NCBI GenBank assembly: GCA_902767045.1
Contig: CACXFT010000058.1
Span: 1 to 46,348, forward strand
Origin: an uncultured Prevotellaceae bacterium
GTDB taxonomy: Bacteria > Bacteroidota > Bacteroidia > Bacteroidales > Bacteroidaceae
Length of the DNA stretch: 46,348 bases
Direction: 5' to 3'
The notes under the pieces were generated by a model that did no database searches, was not told where the DNA came from, and was given only the letters and a program-made list of their open reading frames with translations. Positions 41,569-46,348 of this stretch are shown one piece after another; position 1 is the stretch's first letter; every line of letters starts with the position of its first letter. The translations under genes were made by a program, and so were the position numbers.

Positions 41569-41647
41569 CAAAGATACAAACATTTCTGTTACCAGCCAAC
41601 TTTTCCGGTGTAAAAAAATGCGGGGCACCGCAATGGTGCTCCGCATT
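41569..41647 (-). promoter_or_regulatory. Terminator-promoter module, copy D (before the antitoxin-toxin pair)
   Basis: Hairpin 41647-41617, T-run, TTG (41599-41597), 20 bases, TATCTTTG (41576-41569). It differs from copy C by one base in the hairpin loop and one at the T-run. It separates the 58-aa peptide gene and large secreted protein from the toxin unit. Confidence 0.85.
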
Positions 41648-41665
41648 CTGTTATATGTCCTCCCC

Positions 41666-41732
41666 GAGTAATTCCCCTCCCCTTGGGGAGGTCGGGTGGG
41701 GGGCATCTTGGGGAGGTCGGGTGGGGGGCATC
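41666..41732. repeat. C/G-rich palindromic repeat with a duplicated unit
   Basis: AATTCCCCTCC-CCTT-GGGGAGG is followed by two direct copies of GGGGAGGTCGGGTGGGGGGC (period 27). It ends right at the stop codon of the 58-aa gene (41733-41735). Confidence 0.75.
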
Positions 41733-41909
41733 TTAGTCGTCCCAAACGCTCTTGTTTTCGTACCAGCGTGCGTCAACCTCTTCGGTTCCTTCAGCTTCTC
41801 CACCAACCGTGGTTCCTTCAAGTGAACTCGTTGAAACATTCACCATCATCTTTTCAGGATGTGTGTCGATAACCTGAAGAGTTGGTTTGATATACATAGT
41901 CTTCTTCAT
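41733..41909 (-). CDS. 58-aa peptide gene following a large secreted protein
   Basis: ATG 41909 encodes a 58-aa peptide beginning MKKTMYIKPTLQVIDTHPEKMMVNVS, then Gly/Glu-rich (EGTTVGGEAEGTEEVD), ending WYENKSVWDD. It starts 23 bases after the 1444-aa gene. I know many Prevotella and Bacteroides genes of this shape (KKxYxxPxxxVxxxxxExMxxxS, acidic end) but no function. The N-terminal half looks like a leader of a processed peptide. Confidence 0.75.
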   Translation of the reverse strand: MKKTMYIKPTLQVIDTHPEKMMVNVSTSSLEGTTVGGEAEGTEEVDARWYENKSVWDD

Positions 41910-41932
41910 AATCTTTTCTGTTTTAATGATGA

Positions 41933-44900
41933 TTACTTAATCACAACCTTCTTACCATTCACGATATACAGGCCGCGAGTGGGCTGAGCCACTTTGCGAC
42001 CGCTCAGGTCGTAAACAGCTCCGTCGAACTTCTTCTCGGCTGCATTCACACCGTTGATGCCAGTGGTCTCGTCGTCGAGGCCGACAGCGATGATACGAGC
42101 TTCACCAGATACATTGTGTAGTGTGATGTAAGCACGGAAAGCCTTCATGTTGGGCTGCTTGCCTTCAACAACACTCAGGAACATATTGTTGCTGATGATG
42201 ATAGAACCAACAGGTGCAGCCATGGGTTCCATGTTACCGGTCATGTCAGCGTTGGTGGTAGTGATGTTGTGAAGTGTGGGATCAACAGCTACACCGGTAG
42301 CACTGATTTCATTAACGTCTTTCTCTGCATCATCGGCAAGTTTCACCATGTAGGGAACACCGGCCTCAATAGCCTCAGCATCGCTGAATGTCAGACGAAC
42401 ATCTTGGTTTCCATTGATTTCGCTTGCAGTCAGCTTCTTCACAGTCCATCCATCAGGCTTGTTCATGTTGAAAGGTACGGTGAATGAGTTCCAAACACCT
42501 TTCTTCACCTTGCGCTGCAAGGTAACGTTGTAATATTTCTTGGAACCAGTGTAACCAACTTCTTCATCGATGGTAAGGTCAGCTACTTTCTTCAGCTCGA
42601 TGTCTGTAAATACAGCCTGATTCTGTTTTGTGCCACCAGCGTTCTTGATAAGACCAATCACATAGTTGCCTGCAGCTTCTGTGGTGAACATGTATGCATA
42701 TTCTGTGTATGGTTCAGCTGACCCGTCGCCACCAGTTTTTGCTGTGAAATCATCAGAGGTGGCAATCTTTGTGCCATTTTCTGCATAAACGTTGATATGC
42801 ATAGTTGGACTGTTACCCCATCCTGCATATTTGAAAGTAAGCTGGTATGCAGTGTTTGCTTTCAAGGGAAGCTCATAGCCTTCGGTGTCGCCATAGAAAG
42901 TATGGAACTTTGTCATCATTCCCTTTCCAGATGCAGAAGCGCCTTCAGGAAGAGTCATCAAGCGGGTTTCATATCCACTATCTGTACCATCGTTTGAGTT
43001 TGCAGTTGCGCTGTGGCGGCTCCATCCTAAAGGACGTGTGTTCTCTGCAGGCACAGTCTGGATAGCGAAGTCACCGTCGTAAACTGCATTTACTTCACCA
43101 TCGTTGGCAACCCACTTAAGAGCGTTGATAGCTGCGGTAGCAGCAGTAACAGTAGCTTTCTTGGCTTTTCCTCCGAAGGCTTCCATCTCTGCCAGTACCT
43201 TGTTGACTTCTGTCTGAGCAGTAGCAATATTGTCAATATTGTTGTAAGGAGCATATTCGCCGTCCTCGAAACCAAGCATGGCTGTGGGCTGAGTAGCTTC
43301 GTTAAAAGCCATGATGTCAGATGCATCTGCCCATACATCCGTTTCTTCCAGTTGAACAAGACGGAAACGTGCAACAGATGCCCAGTTGTGAGCACTCTCG
43401 GTTGCAGCTTCGAAACCAATGTTTACACTTTTAGCTTCTGTCAGTTCAAACTCTACAGAATAGTCGTTAAATCCGCGGTCAAATATACCTGTGCCAACAG
43501 CAGCACCGAAGTGCCCCATATTAACAGATTCGTCATCGGCAAAGAGGCGGAATGTTGTCAAATCATTGCTACCACGTGCTGTTGCTGTGAGCAGGTACCT
43601 ACCTGCGGTAAGGGTGACATCCTGACTCATCTTGGCAGTATATGAACTTGCGCCCCAAAGATCACCCGTGTCAATCAGATTGGTTCCCTTTGTACCATCA
43701 CCTGCTGTATAGGTGTCGTCATCACTCTTCAATACAAAGTGTGCGTCTGAACCTGTGATTTCTTCTGTCCAATCAGTAAGAGCATCCTGCTTAATCTTGT
43801 CGGTCATGTCAACAGCATCTTCCACTCCTTCTGCCAGAGCATTGGACTCTACGTACAGACGGTTAGCGGTGTTGATGGCAGCAACTTGTGCATCTGCTTC
43901 GGTGGCAGAGTTTACAGTTGCTGCGACAGCGTTGTCGAGAGCGGTTTTCTTCTCGGGGTTTGCATAGGGGAGTTCTCCTGAAACCTGAGCTTTTACGGCT
44001 ACGTAATTATTCCAAGATGCAGCACTACCTGTGAATGTCATGAGGGCTGATTGAAGTGCGCTAATCTTTTCAATATAGTTTGCCTTGGAGCTTCCGTCGG
44101 GTTCGTCGGCGATAGCTTCGTTAAGAGCTGTTAACTCAGAACCGATTACGTTTGGATAGGTGGTCTTTGCTGTAGCAGCATCGCTAACGAGGGCGGCCCA
44201 CTGTTCGTCATATACAGAATAGTCGGGAGCACCATAGTACTTCAGTGTGAAGTCGCGGAAGATGGTCCACTTGTCGGTTTTATCGTCATCTTGGTTGTTG
44301 ATACCAATTTCAACGTCTTGAGTCTCTTCGATGAGGAACTTCAGGGCAACCTTACCGTTACCGTTGTCGAAATAGGTTTTGGCTTGAGCCATGGTGTTAA
44401 CAACAGTGCTCTCTACGCCGGGAATGAGAATCTTGTCTTCGCCGGCATAGAAATAGGTGCTGTGGTTGCCGGCGCGGTGGAAACCGGTCACGCCGAATTC
44501 CCATGTGCCGGGAGTGAGGGCCAGAGTCTGATAGAACTTGAAGTTCTGTTGATAGAATTCACATTCGCCATAGTTGCAGACACCGAAGCTGTAGTCACCA
44601 TTGGGAGTACCTTCAATGGTCCAACCCGTAGTATTTTGACTTACAGATGGATTGACCACAAAGAAGTTTGTAACATTGAAGAAAGCATCCTGATCCAATG
44701 TAACTGTAGAAATGAAAGGAACGAGACCAGCCTTAAGATTAACAATGGCGGCATTCAGGTCTGTCAAATTAGTCGTAGCATCAGCGGCATCGATGAGAGA
44801 CTTAAAGGTTGCCTTAGCGCCATCCTTGTCTGTGTAGTCTGTCTGGTTGTAAATAGCCTTGGCTTCGGTTACAGTAGCATAGGCAGCAACAATTCCAGCA

Positions 44901-46267
44901 GAAGCGTATGTGCTGATAGCTGTGTTAATTGCGCTGACAGCATCATCGTATTCTGCCTCTGTGCTCCAAGTCTGATTGTTGGCAGTTACGACTTCATCGA
45001 TTGCATCTTTTGCAGCAGTGGGAATCGTGTTTCCATCAATAGCTTGAGCGGCAGCAACAGCTTCAACCAATTGCGCCTTCTTGAGATTGATGGGGTCACC
45101 ATAATATATTAGAGTGAAACTGCGCCAGCACATCCAGTGGTCGACTGTAGAGTTGTCAGCTGTTAAACCTATTTCTAAAGACTCGGTAGCTTCGTCAAGT
45201 GTGAAGTTGAGCTCATTTAAACCATGACCTTGGGCAATCCAATTGTTACCTCCATTTCTGTCATTTACGCTTCCGCATCCTACAAGTTTAACCTTGTCCT
45301 CACCAGCATTCAGGTATGCAGTCATATTGTCACGTGTATAGGCAATTGCTGACAGTTTGTAAGCACCCTTTGGGAGATTGTAAAGAGTCTGTTTGGTTGT
45401 AGCACCAGATACATTCCAATATTCGTATAATTGATATTGAAGACTAGGTGCCCCCGAGTTTGTCCAACCAGTTAGATTGCCTGCAATACCAGGAGACGGG
45501 TTGGTAATCCATGCATTGGTGATATCAAAGCCAGCGGTGATGATGACACTCTCAAGGAATGTATTGCCAGCAGCTTTGATTGCACTCATGGCATTATCGA
45601 TTTCTGTTGTGGTGGTAGCATTGTTCACGGCCTCATCCTGAGTTGCAACAGTAGAGGTAAGTGTGTTAGCAGCACCGACCTCGTCAGTATAAGCAGATGT
45701 GTTGGTGGCAAAGCCCATCACGGTTGCACGTACTTCCTCGTATTCTGCAATCTTAGTCAGCAAGGGAACTTTAGCTGCTGCAAACAGTTTCCACTTTGCG
45801 CCTGCAATTGATCCATCTGTACCAGGGGTTACGATGGTACCGTCAACTCCTGCAGTCATATAAACGTTAGAACCGCCACCGTGGTTGGCTGCAGAGATGA
45901 TATTATATACAGGACCGTTGTCTGTGCCAACCTGAGTGAATGTCCACGTGGAATTCTTATTGCGTGATTGGTCCGTGTAAATTGTACCACCCGACAAATA
46001 CTCAATACCATAATTGCCATTGCCGAGTTTGTAATTTCCGTCAATCTCAGATAATGTCAGGGTCATAGCACTGGAAGGATTACCATTTGTAGTGATACTG
46101 GCCTGTGTGCCATAGCCATTACCTTTGGTGAAATACTGGCTTGTACCGACGTTGTAGAGAACAAAATCCCCTGCTCCAACTTCAGAAGCCGTCAAGGTCT
46201 GTGCCCAGACGCTGCCTCCTCCTACTATGAGAGAAAGCAGAAACATTAAAAGTCTGATTCTTTTCAT
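41933..46267 (-). CDS. Large modular secreted protein with C-terminal sorting tail
   Basis: The 1444-aa protein has a signal peptide (about 1-22, GGGSVWAQ). Residues about 25-170 look like a ricin-type beta-trefoil-like domain (FVLYNVGTSQYFTKGNGYGTQ). The remainder alternates helical spacers (for example AIYNQTDYTDKDGAKATFKSLID, FIVAR-like) with at least three similar beta-sandwich modules sharing an AGEDKxxL-type motif (NAGEDKVKLVG, YAGEDKILIPG, FADDESVNMG). A last module near 1160-1260 precedes a terminal domain. It ends YDLSGRKV...GLYIVNGKKVVIK, nearly the same tail as the PL11 protein, probably a type IX-style sorting signal. Glycan or host binding is likely. No enzyme domain is recognised. 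The 81 bases upstream show no clear promoter. Confidence 0.8.
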   Translation of the reverse strand: MKRIRLLMFLLSLIVGGGSVWAQTLTASEVGAGDFVLYNVGTSQYFTKGNGYGTQASITTNGNPSSAMTLTLSEIDGNYKLGNGNYGIEYLSGGTIYTDQSRNKNSTWTFTQVGTDNGPVYNIISAANHGGGSNVYMTAGVDGTIVTPGTDGSIAGAKWKLFAAAKVPLLTKIAEYEEVRATVMGFATNTSAYTDEVGAANTLTSTVATQDEAVNNATTTTEIDNAMSAIKAAGNTFLESVIITAGFDITNAWITNPSPGIAGNLTGWTNSGAPSLQYQLYEYWNVSGATTKQTLYNLPKGAYKLSAIAYTRDNMTAYLNAGEDKVKLVGCGSVNDRNGGNNWIAQGHGLNELNFTLDEATESLEIGLTADNSTVDHWMCWRSFTLIYYGDPINLKKAQLVEAVAAAQAIDGNTIPTAAKDAIDEVVTANNQTWSTEAEYDDAVSAINTAISTYASAGIVAAYATVTEAKAIYNQTDYTDKDGAKATFKSLIDAADATTNLTDLNAAIVNLKAGLVPFISTVTLDQDAFFNVTNFFVVNPSVSQNTTGWTIEGTPNGDYSFGVCNYGECEFYQQNFKFYQTLALTPGTWEFGVTGFHRAGNHSTYFYAGEDKILIPGVESTVVNTMAQAKTYFDNGNGKVALKFLIEETQDVEIGINNQDDDKTDKWTIFRDFTLKYYGAPDYSVYDEQWAALVSDAATAKTTYPNVIGSELTALNEAIADEPDGSSKANYIEKISALQSALMTFTGSAASWNNYVAVKAQVSGELPYANPEKKTALDNAVAATVNSATEADAQVAAINTANRLYVESNALAEGVEDAVDMTDKIKQDALTDWTEEITGSDAHFVLKSDDDTYTAGDGTKGTNLIDTGDLWGASSYTAKMSQDVTLTAGRYLLTATARGSNDLTTFRLFADDESVNMGHFGAAVGTGIFDRGFNDYSVEFELTEAKSVNIGFEAATESAHNWASVARFRLVQLEETDVWADASDIMAFNEATQPTAMLGFEDGEYAPYNNIDNIATAQTEVNKVLAEMEAFGGKAKKATVTAATAAINALKWVANDGEVNAVYDGDFAIQTVPAENTRPLGWSRHSATANSNDGTDSGYETRLMTLPEGASASGKGMMTKFHTFYGDTEGYELPLKANTAYQLTFKYAGWGNSPTMHINVYAENGTKIATSDDFTAKTGGDGSAEPYTEYAYMFTTEAAGNYVIGLIKNAGGTKQNQAVFTDIELKKVADLTIDEEVGYTGSKKYYNVTLQRKVKKGVWNSFTVPFNMNKPDGWTVKKLTASEINGNQDVRLTFSDAEAIEAGVPYMVKLADDAEKDVNEISATGVAVDPTLHNITTTNADMTGNMEPMAAPVGSIIISNNMFLSVVEGKQPNMKAFRAYITLHNVSGEARIIAVGLDDETTGINGVNAAEKKFDGAVYDLSGRKVAQPTRGLYIVNGKKVVIK

Positions 46268-46348
46268 TTTGTTTAAGTTTTAAGTTAGAAATTATTAGTG
46301 AAATATTGTTATTTTGCTATTATGAACTTTTTACCAGAATATCTTGCA

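Noticed and set aside
39811-41647. Reading the four repeated modules as integron attC sites or insertion sequences
   Set aside because: No integrase, no transposase and no R'/R'' core sequences in the attC arrangement were found. The shared parts are explained fully by terminator and promoter elements.
46268-46348. Promoter for the 1444-aa gene
   Set aside because: The A/T-rich sequence contains no TAnnTTTG match on the minus strand at a sensible distance, so I did not call one.

Overview
The window looks like a chromosomal segment of a Bacteroidales bacterium, most likely Prevotella or a close relative. The evidence is A-rich start regions without Shine-Dalgarno sites, several promoters of the Bacteroidetes type (TTTG/TTG, about 19-21 nt, then TAnnTTTG), two large secreted proteins ending in the same 'YDL.GR...G.YIVNGKK..IK' sorting tail, and typical Bacteroidetes families (GH97, PL11, DUF4954, DUF6057, PnuT with a thiamine TonB receptor, class I fumarase). 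I see no tRNA, rRNA, CRISPR array, phage or transposase.

Layout. (1) 1-457: intergenic palindromic repeats and perhaps the start of a gene leaving on the left. (2) 458-5860, minus: an RsiV/DUF3298-like lipoprotein and a 1495-aa rhamnogalacturonan-lyase-like (PL11) secreted protein with a beta-helix/passenger-like C-terminal half. (3) 6011-13783, minus: hflX, DUF4954, an M16 protease lipoprotein and class I fumarase, closely spaced, with a near-consensus promoter before hflX. (4) 14184-22191, plus: nagB, a NagB-like/PIG-L fusion whose deaminase residues are degenerate, a double esterase (SGNH plus sialate O-acetylesterase), a creatininase-family hydrolase and a GH97 glycosidase. This reads as amino-sugar and glycan use. 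(5) 22312-26008, plus: a TPP riboswitch, a TonB-dependent receptor and a PnuT-type thiamine permease, then L-rhamnose mutarotase. (6) typA (minus) and rpsO (plus), divergent. (7) 28514-39793, all minus: housekeeping and surface genes including a PD40 lipoprotein with a CxxCH motif, DUF6057, an acyltransferase, an FdtA/WxcM-like cupin, a polytopic membrane protein, purT, DUF6169 with a small partner, a cytidylate-kinase-like protein and a MATE transporter. (8) 39.8-41.65 kb: a compact accessory stretch. (9) 41733-46267: a 58-aa peptide gene after a 1444-aa secreted modular protein.

The most unusual part is 39.8-41.65 kb. An approximately 79-bp module occurs four times in the same orientation. 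Read on the minus strand, each copy is an intrinsic terminator (13-bp hairpin plus T-tract) followed at once by a complete Bacteroidetes promoter. The copies separate small transcription units: antitoxin-YoeB toxin, a 56-aa protein plus GNAT acetyltransferase, a 42-aa protein, and the MATE gene. A 32-bp piece matching the 56-aa/GNAT junction lies in front of the MATE gene, as if a cassette had been lost there. This resembles a set of self-insulated, exchangeable gene cassettes.

A second theme is short tandem repeats at gene junctions. At least three heptamer families (TAAATGA, AGTGAAG, GGTAATA-like) and two 9-mer families (CATCTATAG-like, ATGAACGTT) fill intergenic gaps. The heptamers often carry the stop codon of the upstream gene and sometimes the start of the next one. 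A degenerate copy is translated in frame inside the PL11 protein. G/C-rich palindromic repeats form a third layer and also supply a stop codon for one lipoprotein.
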